Positions 32,122-45,205 of a stretch of 64,000 nt of DNA are shown here, piece after piece. Location: positions 13,269,094-13,333,093 of the forward strand of contig JAOANR010000002.1 in NCBI GenBank assembly GCA_030278955.1. The letters are read 5' to 3'. Made by a program: the position numbers and the translations under genes. Source of the DNA: Hygrophila difformis (taxonomy: Eukaryota > Streptophyta > Magnoliopsida > Lamiales > Acanthaceae). Every line of letters begins with the position of its first letter. Within the stretch, counting starts at the first letter, position 1. The notes under the pieces are model-generated. The model saw only the letters and a list, made by a program, of their open reading frames with translations. It was not told the origin of the DNA and ran no database searches.

Positions 32122-35100
32122 TGTAACACCCCGGTTTTGGTAACCCAGGCCGGGATGCCACCGCCACACCTCCCTAGCAAGACACGGTTTCTCTGAGCTC
32201 ACTAAAGAGATACAAGGCTATGGTTTTTCAGAATTTAAAATATTCAAACAGCCCATTCATATATAATTTAAAAATGATACATCAAAGTTGCAGCGGAAAT
32301 ATAAGTTGTGCAGCGGAAATAAAGTATAAGGGCCGACATGGCCAAAACACGGGTTAAACAGTCCCGTTCATGCAAGTCGTAATTAAATGCAGGGATTTAA
32401 AATAGAGATTTCCCCAAATGTTCCCATGTATGCATATGACGATGCATAATCTTCATACTCTGTAAGAAAAAGGGGATAAACGGTTTGGGTCAGCAAAAAC
32501 GCGCTGAGTAAGTTAACACATAGCATGATTTAGGGGTTTTAAAGCCTTTAATTAAAATTTTATAAAAACATTTCTTGTAGGTGATACACAATTTAAATTA
32601 CCCATCCACTAATAAATAAATGGCATAATTTAAAATAAGGATTTCCACGTGATCATAATTCAACTTGCATAGTAAAATGATTTGCAAGGCATAAATAAAT
32701 AAATACTTAAAAATATTAAATCTTTTATTTCCCGTTACGTAACCATTTCTCAATATTTTTCGTTTCTTTTATAGATCACTCTCGGCCGTTTTGGCACGAA
32801 GCGAAAAGCTAGAGGGGCACTCCATCGAGCACTCACCCTCTACATAAGTCACACTCGTCCGTATAGGCACGATGCGAAGAGCTAGAGGGGCACTCTATCG
32901 AGCACTCACCCTCTACATTGGTCACTCTCGGCCGTTTTGGCACGAAGCGAAAAGCTAGAGGGGGCACTCTATTGAGCACTCGCCCTCTACATAGGTCACT
33001 CTCGGCCGTTTTGGCACGAAGCGAAAAGCTAGAGGGGCACTCTATCGAGCACTCACCCTCTACATAGGTCACACTCGTCCGTATAGGCACGATGCGAAGA
33101 GCTAGAGGGGCAATCTATCGAGCACTCACCCCTTACGTCGGTTAAGTATCTCATATGTTTTAATTTAGTGTAACGGGATTTTTCAAAAGTATAGATATAT
33201 CGTATTTTAACGTCTCGACCGTTTGTTTCGAAATTTCAAAATCTCTTCGATTTAAAAGTCATTTGGCATCACAGATTACGCCTTTTTTAATTTAAAAATC
33301 CATTTCTTAGTCGATTGATCTGAAATTTTCACAGTAACTCAAAAACATCCCAATGAACAACTTTCGTGTTTTAAGTTTTTCGGAAAAACGATGGGAAGCA
33401 TGTCAAAAATCAAGTTTTCTACACAAACAAAAAGCTGTCAGGATTCAGATTCGACAACGTTAAAAGATTCGACTTTTTAACATATCAATTGGACTCCAAA
33501 AATTCTGAAATTTTATATGCTCATACTAGACTTGATTTCCTACAACTTTTGTTTAGATCACAAAGATTGGATCGGACTAGAAATGATAGAAGTATGCTCA
33601 TCAAGTTTGATAAAGTAATCTGTCAAGGTTCTTGATTTCGGTACTAACGCAGATCGGATCGGCTCAGGTTCGGAGGTACAAATCTCAACGAAAAATTCTA
33701 AAAACTTACAGTAATGTTCTAAACTCATAGATCTACAATTCTTATGTTCAACTCCAATTCTAGATCGGCCTAGATCCAAGGTCAAAATGGCTAATAAGAT
33801 TGAGAGTGAAATCTGCCAAAGTTCTAAGATCCAGATTTAATGCTGTTCGGTTTTGGGTCGGTTTCAGGTTTCAAAATAACATGAAAAATTCTGAAATTTT
33901 TACAGAAGCTAGATCTAAGTCTTAGGAATGTTTTTCATGTTTTGAGTTTTCTCGTTTGAAGACTTTTAAGGGTTCGAAAAATTCATACGAAAACGCTGCG
34001 CCGGGGTTTTTCTTGTTGACAGATTTTAGAGTTTCTAAATCTCTATGTTTGGTTGCATTTTAAGTCACCCAAAATCATAGTAAGGTTAACTTACAGTGGG
34101 GATGATGTTTAGGAGGTCATGGGGTCGTCCGGAATCCACGGGATGTCACGAACGTATCTCCTCCACCCGATTTATTCTTCCTTTGGCTCCGATTTGTGTT
34201 TGAATATGAAGATTCGTAAGTTAGGATGATGGTTATGATCTTAAAACCATAAGGAAACTTGATTTACATCTTACCAACAATCCAAAGCTTGCAATCCTTG
34301 ATCTACACACTTCCTCGGTCGGATTTGGTTGCCGGAAAGTCGCCGGAAGTTCGCCGGAAAGTCGTCGGAAGGTATTTTGGCTTTGGGAGAGTTTTGGGAG
34401 TGAAGAGGTGATGGGAATGGCTGAAATGGGGTGTTTGGGGATGTATTTTGGGCATAAAAGGGGGCAAGATCCGACAATAGTGCGGCTGCTACAGTAGTGC
34501 TACAGTAGTGCTACAGTAGCCGCACATGCTACAGTAGCCACATGCTACAATAACTTTTTTTTTTTTAATATTAAGATTCCTTATCTTCAAAAAAAATAAA
34601 AATCATAATGTGGGAATTATCCGTGATCGTTGGGACAATTTGATAAACTCGTTTCGAGTTGCTATCTTCCGATAAATAATTAATTCCGCTCTCTCGGAAT
34701 TATTTCGGTTTTAATAATTAAATCCAATTTTTGGATTTAAATTTTCGATGGCGATTTCTCGGGTTCGTCGGCTTCCAATTTGTCGTCTTTTGATTCCTGT
34801 GCAATAACTTGTATCATTAAATTTCTTCCGACTTCACGGGTTCTTGGAATTAAAATTCTTTTCCTTCTTGAATTTAATTCCAATTATCTTGACTCAATTC
34901 ATGGAATGTCTTCGGGCTTCCTTTCCCTCTTTTATTCCATTTTGAATTTGAATCTATCGGCGTTTTATTTACGAGCAATAATTTATTGTGATAAATTATT
35001 TTCTTCTTCTCGGAGATGTTTCGACATTGATCTGAATAAATTTTATTCCTTTGGACGTTGATAAAAATCTGGGGTATTACAGTCTACCCCCCTTAAGAAT

Positions 35101-35227
35101 CAACTTCGTCCTCGAAGTTGTGTTTCGGCTTTTCTCGCGCTAAGAGTTAGGGTCCTTTTGTTTATTTGGGATACAAACTATTCGGGTTTCAAAAATAAAT
35201 GCTTATGCATTCTTACGGGGTATTTCA
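32122..35227 (-). repeat. 3' LTR of C
   Basis: On the minus strand it begins TGAAATACCCCG, after the purine tract CTTAAGGGGGGAGGA (read from 35242 to 35228), and ends GGGGTGTTACA. It contains a 73-base tandem repeat (about 32775-33140) and a cluster of CTACTGTAGC-type words near 34485-34555. Confidence 0.88.
32775..33140 (-). repeat. 73-base tandem repeat, about 5 units (C 3' LTR)
   Basis: Units contain CACTCTCGGCCGTTTTGGCA and AAGCTAGAGGGGCACTC on the plus strand. Some units carry CACACTCGTCCGTATAGGCA instead, so two unit types alternate. The copy in the other LTR is 36575-36940. Open frames over it are repeat artefacts. Confidence 0.9.
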
Positions 35228-35923
35228 TCCTCCCCCCCTTAAGATTACAGTTATGTCCCCATAACTGCCTATGTATTATTCACAACCAGGTTCGGGTATT
35301 ATCGCATATGATCCTTCCTCAGTTTTCTTCTAGGTGCCATTTTCTGTTATCGAAGCACGCGAAGATGAGTTCCTAAGTGATCAAGATCTAGGACTAAGGC
35401 AAAGTTAGTCTTTAGCAAACGCTCCTAAGTCAAGGTCATGACAAATTTTAAGGTAGGAGTGTTTCTTATCACCGATAATAAAAAGAGTTAGTGTAAATAT
35501 TTATGTATATATGCAATGCAATGCAATGCAATCCCCCCGAAGCTAATGTATATTTTATTTATATCTATCTTCCATGGATTTTAAAAATAAATTTATTCCA
35601 TGGAGGTAATATTTCTTTAAAATTTAAAGATAATAATAGTAGATAAAAGTCATGGGCCTCTATATTGGGCCAAGATAATAAACATTTGGGCTTTATTTAA
35701 AAATACAGTTATTGGGCTAAAAATAATTTCTTGGGCTTCATAAAAAATTTAGGGCTAAAAATTTGGGCTTTAACTTCAAAATAATAATTGGGCTCTTTAA
35801 AATATATTACTAGTTTAGAAATGATAACTTTAAAAATAATAATACTTGAAAATAATAGTTTAAAAAATATTCCGGGCTCTTTAAAATAGTAGGTTTAAAA
35901 TATTCCGGTCTCTGATACCAACC
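35228..35923 (-). other. Non-coding interior of C
   Basis: Contains the purine tract next to the 3' LTR and the primer site next to the 5' LTR (TGGTATCAGAGAC on the minus strand, 35908-35920), with AT-rich sequence between. A TGCAA short repeat lies near 35515-35531. No gene. Confidence 0.8.
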
Positions 35924-38900
35924 TGTAACACCCCGGTTTTGGTAACCCAAGCCGGGATGCCACCGTCACACCTCCCTAGCAAGACACGGTTTCTCCGAGC
36001 TCACTAAAGAGATGCAAGGCTATGGTTTTTCAGAATTTAAAATATTCAAACAGCCCATTCATATATAATTTAAAAATGATACATCAAAGTTGCAGCGGAA
36101 ATATAAGTTGTGCAGCGGAAATAAAGTATAAGGGCCGACATGGCCAAAACACGGGTTAAACAGTCCCGTTCATGCAAGTCGTAATTAAATGCAGGGATTT
36201 AAAATAGAGATTTCCCCAAATGTTCCCATGTATGCATATGACGATGCATAATCTTCATACTCTGTAAGAAAAAGGGGATAAACGGTTTGGGTCAGCAAAA
36301 ACGCGCTGAGTAAGTTAACACATAGCATGATTTAGGGGTTTCAAAGCCTTTAATTAAAATTTTATAAAAACATTTCTTGTAGGTGATACACAATTTAAAT
36401 TACTCATCCACTAATAAATAAATGGCATAATTTAAAATAAGGATTTCCACGTGATCATAATTCAACTTGCATAGTAAAATGATTTGCAAGGCATAAATAA
36501 ATAAATACTTAAAAATATTAAATCTTTTATTTCCCGTTACGTAACCATTTCTCAATATTTTTCGTTTCTTTTATAGATCACTCTCGGCCGTTTTGGCACG
36601 AAGCGAAAAGCTAGAGGGGCACTCCATCGAGCACTCACCCTCTACATAAGTCACACTCATCTGTATAGGCACGATGCGAAGAGCTAGAGGGGCACTCTAT
36701 CGAGCACTCACCCTCTACATCGGTCACTCTCGGCCGTTTTGGCACGAAGCGAAAAGCTAGAGGGGCACTCTATCGAGCACTCACCCTCTACATAGGTCAC
36801 TCTCGGCCGTTTTGGCACGAAGCGAAAAGCTAGAGGGGCACTCTATCGAGCACTCACCCTCTACATAGGTCACACTCGTCCGTATAGGCACGATGCGAAG
36901 AGCTAGAGGGGCACTCTATCGAGCACTCACCCCCTACGTCGGTTAAGTATCTCATATGTTTTAATTTAGTGTAACGGGATTTTTCAAAAGTATAGATATA
37001 TCGTATTTCAACGTCTCGACCGTTTGTTTCGAAATTTCAAAATCTCTTCGATTTAAAAGTCATTTGGCGTCACAGATTACGCCTTTTTAATTTAAAAATC
37101 CATTTCTTAGGCGATTGATCTGAAATTTTTACAGTAACTCAAAAACATCCCAATGAACAACTTTCGTGTTTTAAGTTTTCCGGAAAAACGATGGGAAGCA
37201 TGTCAAAAATCAAGTTTTCTACACAAACAAAAAGCTGTCAGGATTCAGATTCGACAACGTTAAAAGATTCGACTTTTTAACATATCAATTGGACTCCAAA
37301 AATTCTGAAATTTTATATGCTCATACTAGACTTGATTTCCTACAACTTTTGTTTAGATCACAAAGATTGGATCGGACTAGAAAGGATAGAAGTATGCTCA
37401 TCAAGTTTGATAAAGTAATCTGTCAAGGTTCTTGATTTCGGTACTAACGCAGATCGGATCGGCTCAGGTTCGGAGGTCCAAATCTCAACGAAAAATTCTA
37501 AAAACTTACAGTAATGTTCTAAACTCATAGATCTACAATTCTTATGTTCAACTCCAATCCTAGATCGGCCTAGATCCAAGGTCAAAATGGCTAATAAGAT
37601 TGAGAGTGAAATCTGCCAAAGTTCTAAGATCCAGATTTAATGCTGTTCGGTTTTGGGTCGGTTTCAGGTTTCAAAATAACATGAAAAATTCTGAAATTTT
37701 TACATAAGCTAGATCTAAGTCTTAGGAATGTTTTTTATGTTTTGAGTTTTCTCGTTTGAAGACTTTTAAGGGTTCGAAAAATTCATACGAAAACGCTGCG
37801 CCGGGGTTTTTCTTGTTGACAGATTTTAGAGTTTCTAAATCTCTATGTTTGGTTGCATTTTAAGTCACCCAAAACCATAGTAAGGTTAACTTACAGTGGG
37901 GATGATGTTTAGGAGGTCACGGGGTCGTCCGGAATCCACGGGATGTCACGAACGAATCTCCTCCAGCCGATTTATTCTTCCTTTGGCTCCGATTTGTGTT
38001 TGAATATGAAGATTCGTAAGTTAGGATGATGGTTATGATCTTAAAACCATAAGGAAACTTGATTTACATCTTACCAACAATCCAAAGCTTGCAATCCTTG
38101 ATCTACACACTTCCTCGGTCGGATTTGGTTGCCGGAAAGTCGCCGGAAGTTCGCCGGAAAGTCGTCGGAAGGTATTTTGGCTTTGGGAGAGTTTTGGGAG
38201 TGAAGAGGTGATGGGAATGGCTGAAATGGGGTGTTTGGGGATGTATTTTGGGCATAAAAGGGGGCAAGATCCGACAATAGTGCGGCTGCTACAGTAGTGC
38301 TACAGTAGTGCTACAGTAGCCGCACATGCTACAGTAGCCACATGCTACAGTAACTTTTTTTTTTTTAAATATTAAGATTCCTTATCTTCAAAAAAAATAA
38401 AAATCATAATGTGGAAATTATCCGTGATCGTTGGGATAATTTGATAAACTCGTTTCGAGTTGCTATCTTCCGATAAATAATTAATTCCGCTCTCTCGGAA
38501 TTATTTCGGTTTTAATAATTAAATCCAATTCTTTATTTTTGGATTTAAATTTTCGATGGCGATTTCTCGGGTTCGTCGGCTTCCAATTTGTCGTCTTTTG
38601 ATTCCTGTGCAATAACTTGTATCATTAAATTTCTTCCGACTTCACGGGTTCTTGGAATTAAAATTCTTTTCCTTCTTGAATTTAATTCCAATTATCTTGA
38701 CTCAATTCATGGAATGTCTTTGGGCTTCCTTTCCCTCTTTTATTCCATTTTGAATTTGAATCTATCGGCGTTTTATTTCCGAGCAATAATTTATTGTGAT
38801 AAATTATTTTCTTCTTCTCGGAGATGTTTCGACATTGATCGGAATAAATTTTATTCCTTTGGACGTTGATAAAAATCTGGGGTATTACAGTCTACCCCCC

Positions 38901-39035
38901 TTAAGAATCAACTTCGTCCTCGAAGTTGTGTTTCGGCTTTTCTCGCGCTAAGAGTTAGGGTCCTTTTGTTTATTTGGGATACAAACTATTCGGGTTTCAA
39001 AAATAAATGCTTATGCATTCTTTCGGGGTATTTCA
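35924..39035 (-). repeat. 5' LTR of C
   Basis: On the minus strand it starts TGAAATACCCCG at 39035 and ends GGTGTTACA at 35924. It includes a second, internal LTR-start-like sequence TGTAATACCCC at 38889, preceded by its own purine tract. The 73-base repeat lies at 36575-36940. Confidence 0.88.
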
Positions 39036-39040
39036 GATTC

Positions 39041-41106
39041 CCTTATCGATGTCTCGTTTCGATTCCTTTACAGATCACCACCGCTAGGGCTCTTATGTCC
39101 GCCAGCCTTACGCCTGGGCTCTTATGTCCACAGGTATCATGGTCGATCTTTTAATTAGAGTTAATCCGTCCGCTAGCCATACGATCAGTGTTTCGCTAGG
39201 GCTCTTACGTCAACCTAGACATACACTTGGGCTCTGATGTCCCAAGCCGCAGAGAACATTGACAGTATCTAGCTCAGTCATAACCCACAATATATTTTAA
39301 TCTTCTCATTTCATGTATCGTATTTCAAAGAATTTCTATCCGTTTCAACCTCAAAGGCTAATTTCACCGTTTCCATAAGATATCAAGATTTGACTCGGTC
39401 AACCACAGTTTACTCTAAAATTCGTCTAAAATCAGATTTAATTTCAAAAATTCCGAAATTTCACGCCTGACTCCGAAATGTCGAGATCTACAACTTTCGT
39501 GTTTTAACTTTTTCGATCCGAGATACGGACACAGTTCAAAAACTCCAATTTTCGTCAGAGCAAAAATCTGTCCGCGTTTTCACACAGCAGTTTAAAAGTT
39601 TCAAGATCTACCATAGCAAATGAACTCTAAATTTGATGAAAGTTTACAGAGAACATCTTAAGACAATTATCTACAACTTTCATGTTCGGCTAAAGATCTA
39701 ATTCGGCCTAGAACCCTAGTCAATAACGTCAGCACGTTCGCATCTATGTTCTGTCCAGTTTCAAGATCCGATTTTAAACCAGTTCGGTTTGGGGTGGATT
39801 TTATATATCAAATAATCCCGAAAAATTCTGAAATTTTACGGAGGTATTCATAACGTATAGATCTACAACTCTTATGTTCACCGCCAAGCCTAGATCGGTC
39901 TAGATCTAAGGTAGAAATCACCAACAAGTTCGAATAAAGAATCTATCATCGTTTCAAGATCTAAATCTAAAGCAGGCTCGTTTACGATCGTTTTTGGATA
40001 TCGAAACACGATGAAAAATTATGAAATTTTTACAAGAGCTAGATCAGTGTCTTAGAAATGTTTTTCGTGTTTTAAGTTTTCTCGTTTGAACGTTTTAAGG
40101 GGTCCGAAAAAATTCAATAAAAGCGCTGCGCCGGTGTAGACAAATTTTACGTAGGGTTCCAATAGACCTATATGTTCGAATCTTTTAACAACCCAAAACC
40201 AAAGTAAGCGTTAACTTACCGATTGTTGAGCGTCCGGGATCGTTGATTCGGAGGCGTGGCTTCCCGTCCTCCGTTTATCCTCTCCGTTTGTCGGGTTCTT
40301 CGCTCTCGATCCGGATCGGGGGTTTGGAATAGAAAAAGATCGAATTTAGGATTCGTTTTCGAATTACATATGGAAAAGAATGGATCAAGGCTTACCACAG
40401 CGACGGGGGTCTCCGAAATTCGTCCAAGATACAGTCTTTGAGTGCCTCCGTGCCTCCGATGACTCCGGGATTAGGGTTTTCGAACGTGTAGAGAGTTGTA
40501 GGGTTTTGTAAAAGTATTCGGAGCTCCTAGGAGGTCTTATTTATAGATATCTAAGACCTAGGGCGTCCAAGATCTGACCCTAAGAGTCTAGAGTCGAAGA
40601 TGTTCAACCGAAAGTCGAAAAATCCGCGTTCGGGCGAGAGATTCATGCAACGGGCGAATCTGTCGCGTGGCGCGGTCGTGGCGCGCTCCACCCTCTTCGA
40701 CCGTGCGGCCACCGCGCCGGCTTCGCCTGGACTTCGGTCCGGGTGGAGTCGTGGGATCCGTCGGGCGTTTCCTCCTCTCTTTCGGACTTCTATCCCCCTA
40801 TGTTCCCGGATTCGGATTTCCGGGGTATCTTCGGGCTCCGATTTCCTATCTTAATTTTATTCGGACCTAAATTTATATTTGGACTCGAGTTATTGAGTCC
40901 ATGGGTGTCGGGTCCCCGTGTAACCATTTATTCGATTAAATTGTCTTCGGATTCCCGGGTTTTCGGAACTTTGATTCATTTTTAATTTAAATTTCATTTC
41001 TTATCTTATTTGATTCTTTATCCCTTTATCATGTTTATTATATTTATTCATTTATTTATTTTATTTATTGTATTTATTTTATGTTGGAAAATTCTCGGGT
41101 ATTACA
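39041..41106 (-). repeat. Rest of the 3' LTR of D
   Basis: Continues the LTR piece 31522-32121 after the C insertion. It contains an imperfect repeat of GGGCTCTTATGTCC (about 39080-39260) and a GC-rich stretch (about 40600-40860). It starts, on the minus strand, at TGTAATACCCGAG (41106). Confidence 0.88.
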
Positions 41107-42014
41107 GTCTACCCTCCTTAAGAATCAACTTCGTCCTCGAAGTTGTGTTTCGGCTTTTCTCGTGCTAAGGTCTTTTGTTTGTTTATTTTTTTTTTATTTT
41201 GTGACTGAACTTAGAATTAAAACTTCTAAGCTGCCTACGTACCCGGTGAAGGGATCAAGCCATAACGTAGTTCAAAACAATTTGAATATGTTTATTTATG
41301 ATTTAGGATACATCTTATCGAATCGAACTCCGAAAATAAATTTTTTTACGGGGTATCACATCCTCTCCCCCTTAGGACTTCAGTTATGTCCCCATAACTG
41401 CCTATTTATTATTCTCAAGAAGGTTCGGGTCAAGGTTTTAATGAGCAGTGCGTTTGAAATGGATTTGTTGTTTGGGAATCCGACAATTTTTTTTTTTTTT
41501 GGAATAGAGAGTGTTTTAATAAAAACTTGTTTTTTTTATTGTCTCCACATAAGGAAGTTTTCCAATTTGTACTAGGATAGGAATGGCTAAGGCCAAGATT
41601 TGTTATGCTTAGGCGAGCGCATAGATGAATGAGATCTAGAACTACGGCAAGATCAGTCTCTAGTGAGCGTTTCTAATTCGATGTCAAGCGTCTAAGTGAT
41701 CTAGTGCAAGCAATAGGTTAAACTTCGCCAAGATTCTAAGTTAAAATTCGCCAAGATTCTAAGTTAAAATTCGCAAAGATTCTAAGTTCTCTACATAAAA
41801 GAGATGCAATATGCAAATGCGTATGATGGTTTCCCCCCAAAAATAATTTATGCACTATATATATATCTTTCCCATGGGTTTTAAAATAAAAAAAATTTCT
41901 CCATGGAAATAATACTTTAAAATTTAAAATAATAGTCAAAATATTAATAGCAGTTTAAAAATAGTAATGGTTTAAAAATAATAGTTTAAAAATAGCCGGG
42001 CTCTGATATCACTT
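41107..42014 (-). other. Non-coding interior of D
   Basis: The purine tract AAGGAGGGTAGAC adjoins the LTR start at 41106, with the palindrome CAACTTCGAGGACGAAGTTG beside it. A second tract, AAGGGGGAGAGGA, lies before TGTGATACCCCG (start at 41360). The primer site at 42000-42011 reads TGATATCAGAGC on the minus strand, one change from the iMet site. No gene. Confidence 0.8.
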
Positions 42015-44679
42015 TGTAACACCCCGGTTTTTGGTCACCCAGGTCGGGGTGTCACCGCCACACCTCCCTAGCAAGACACGGTTTCTCCGAGCTTACTAAA
42101 GAGATGCAAGGCTATGGTTTTTCAGAATTTAAAATATTCAAACAGCCCGTTCATATATAATTTAAAAATAATACATCAAAGTTGCAGCGGAAAATAATAT
42201 TTACATAAGTACAATGCAGCGGAATTTAGATATAGGGCCAACATGGCCTAATCACGGGTTAAACAGACCCGTTCATGCAAGATCTAGTCTAATACAAAAA
42301 AAAATTCAAAATAATATATCATCCCAAGCTTCCCGTGAATGCATATGACGATGCATAATTCTCAACTCTGGAAGGAAAGAAATAAAAATGGTTTTGGTCA
42401 GCACTACGTGCTGAGTAAGTTAACACGTACAAGATTATGAGGTTTCAAAGCCTTTATTTAAATTTAATGAAAACATGTGCATAATTTAAACAATTCATGT
42501 AATCGCATAATTTAGAAGACATGGATTCATAAGATCATCAATATAGCTTGCAACGTAATTAAATAAGTTGCCATAAATTTACAAACACAAATTATCAAGG
42601 ACTTAATTGGATTCCCTTATCGATGTCTCGTTTCGATTCCTTTACAGATCACCACCGCTAGGGCTCTTATGTCCGCCAGCCTTACGCCTGGGCTCTTATG
42701 TCCACAGGTATCATGGTCGATCTTTTAATTAGAGTTAATCCGTCCGCTAGCCATACGATCAGTGTTTCGCTAGGGCTCTTACGTCAACCTAGACATACAC
42801 TTGGGCTCTTATGTCCCAAGCCGCAGAGAACATTGACAGTATCTAGCTCAGTCATAACCCACAATATATTTTAATCTTCTCGTTTCATGTATCGTATTTC
42901 AAAGAATTTCTATCCGTTTCAACCTCAAAGGCAAATTTCACCGTTTCCATAAGATATCAATATTTGACTCGGTCAACCACAGTTTACTCTAATATTCGTC
43001 TAAAATCAGATTTAATTTCAAAAATTCCGAAATTTCACGCCTAACTCCAAAACATCGAGATGTACAACTTTCATGTTTTAACTTTTTCGATCCGAGATAC
43101 GGAAACAGTTCAAAAACTCCAATTTTCGTCAGAGCAAAAATCTGTCCGTGTTTTCTCACAGCAGTTTAAAGGTTTCGAGATCTACCATAGCAAATGAACT
43201 CTAAATTTGATGAAATTTTACAGAGAATATCTTAAGACAATTATCTACAACTTTCATGTTCGGCTAAAGATCTAATTCGGCTTAGAACCCTAGTCAAAAA
43301 CGTCAGCAAGTTCGCATCTATGTTCTGTCCAGTTTCAAGATCCGATTTTAAACCAGTTCGGTTTGGGCTGGATTTCATATATCAAATCATCACGAAAAAT
43401 TCTGAAATTTTACGGAGGTATTCATAACGTATAGATCTACAACTCTTATGTTCACCGCCAAGCCTAGATCGGTCTAGATCTAAGGTAGAAATCACCAACA
43501 AGTTCGAATAAAGAATCTATCATCGTTTCAAGATCTAAATCTAAAGCAGGCTCCTTTACGATCGTTTTCGGATATCGAAACATGATGAAAAATTATGAAA
43601 TTTTTACAAGAGCTAGATCAGTGTCTTAGGAATGTTTTTCGTGTTTTAAGTTTTCTCGTTTGAACGTTTTAAGGGGTCCGAAAAAATTCAATAAAAGCGC
43701 TGCGCCGGTGTAGACAGATTTTAGGTAGGGTTCCAATAGACCTATATGTTCGAATCTTTTAACAACCCAAAACCAAAGTAAGCGTTAACTTACCAATTGT
43801 TGAGCGTCCGGGATTGTTGATTCGGAGGCGTGGCTTCCCGTCCTCCGTTTATCCTCTCCGTTTGTCGGGTTCTTCGCTCTCGATCCGGATCGGGGGTTTG
43901 GAATAGAAAAAGATCGAATTTAGGATTCGTTTTCGAATCACATATGGAAAGGAATGGATCAAGGCTTACCACAGCGACGGGGGTCTCCGAAATTCGTCCA
44001 AGATACAGTCTTTGAGTGCCTCCGTGCCTCCATGACTCCGGGATTAGGGTTTTCGAACGTGTAGAGAGTTGTAGGGTTTTGTAAAAGTATTCGGAGCTCC
44101 TAGGAGGTCTTATTTATAGAGATCTAAGACCTAGGGCGTCCAAGATCTGACCCTAAGAGTCTAGAGTCGAAGATGTTCAACCGAAAGTCGAAAAATCCAC
44201 GTTCGGGCGAGAGATTCACGCAACGGGCGAATCTGTCGCGTGGCGCGGTCGTGGCGCGCTCCACCCTCTTCGACCGCGCGGCCACCGCGCCGGCTTCGCC
44301 TGGACTTCGGTCCGGGCGGGGTCGTGCGATCCGTCGGGCGTTTCCTCCTCTCTTTCAGACTTCTATCCCCCTATGTTCCCGGATTCGGATTTCCGGGGTA
44401 TCTTCGAGCTCCGATTTTCTATCTTAATTTTATTCGGACCTAAATTTATATTTGGACTTGAGTTATTGAGTCCATGGGTGTCGGGTCCCCGTGTAACCAT
44501 TTATTCGATTAAATTGTCTTCGGATTCCCGGGTTTTCGGAACTTTGATTCATTTTTAATTTAAATTTCATTTCTTATCTTATATGATTCTTTATCCCTGT
44601 ATCATGTTTATTATATTTATTTATTTATTTATTTTATTTATTGTATTTATTTTATGTTGGAAAATTCTCGGGTATTACA
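42015..44679 (-). repeat. 5' LTR of D
   Basis: Starts TGTAATACCCGAG at 44679 and ends GGTGTTACA at 42015 on the minus strand. It carries the GGGCTCTTATGTCC repeats (about 42650-42830) at the place where C has the 73-base repeat and E1 the 28-base repeat. Confidence 0.9.
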
Positions 44680-44829
44680 TGTTGGGTCATATAATTTATG
44701 TGCTTTATATTCTATTGTTGAGTGTATATGGATATCCAAATATACATTTGATAAGGATTATTTATTTTCTCATTTAGTGTCAAATTACATTTGATTTATG
44801 ATGATGATATATATTAACTACAAAAAAAC

Positions 44830-45205
44830 GGAGGAAGGTGAGGACAGCTTTTCCTCGCCCAAGTCCTCGCCTAGGGCTATAGGCGAGGAAACAGGCGAGG
44901 AAACATGGTCGTCGCCTACAGCATCGTCGGGTTCCGACGTTAGTCGGCCATTTCCTCGCCTATGGGCGTGGACTTGCGTGAGGAACTGGGCGAGGGCGTG
45001 CGCGAGGACGGGGGCGACGGCAGGGGCGAGGAAAGTGGTGAGGAAACAGGTGAGGAAATGGGCGATAACGTGGGTGAGGACAATGGTGACGAACAAAGTG
45101 AGGAATTTCGTTTTAACTAGGTTGAGGACATAGGCGAGGAATCCAGAGCCCATATTTTTAAGCACGTAGGCGACGACATGATTTCCTCACCCATGTCCTC
45201 GCCCC
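44830..45205. repeat. Left subterminal GCGAGGAA word array
   Basis: Many copies of GGCGAGGAA, GTGAGGAA and the inverse TTCCTCGCC. Frames open across it (44798-45133 plus, 44818-45165 minus) come from the repeats. The matching array at the right end is 49930-50170. Confidence 0.85.

Larger units (their letters stand above)
32122..39035 (-). mobile_element. C: non-autonomous LTR retrotransposon inside an LTR of D
   Basis: Minus-strand. The 5' LTR is 35924-39035 and the 3' LTR is 32122-35227, each about 3.1 kb and nearly identical by eye. The 696-base interior holds no gene. Target duplication GATTC is perfect (32117-32121 and 39036-39040). The target is confirmed by the intact LTR of D, where the sequence runs GGATTCCCTTATC without interruption. 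The near-identity of the LTRs suggests that C is young. Confidence 0.9.
31522..44679 (-). mobile_element. D: non-autonomous LTR retrotransposon (host of C)
   Basis: Minus-strand element. The 5' LTR is 42015-44679. The 3' LTR is split into 31522-32121 and 39041-41106 by element C, and both LTRs are about 2.67 kb. The 908-base interior lacks gag and pol. Perfect 5-bp target duplications TGTTG flank it (31517-31521 and 44680-44684). It is the same family as E1 and C, sharing ends TGTAATACCC...GGTGTTACA. Confidence 0.9.

Noticed and set aside
32833..33090. 85-codon minus-strand frame
   Set aside because: Translation of the 73-base tandem repeat in LTR C.
40600..40985. Three overlapping frames in the GC-rich part of LTR D
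   Set aside because: Present in both LTRs at the same place but in several frames at once; GC-rich sequence lacks stops by composition.
44798..45165. Frames over the left subterminal region of the Pack element
   Set aside because: Produced by GGCGAGGAA repeats; low complexity and not conserved at the right end.
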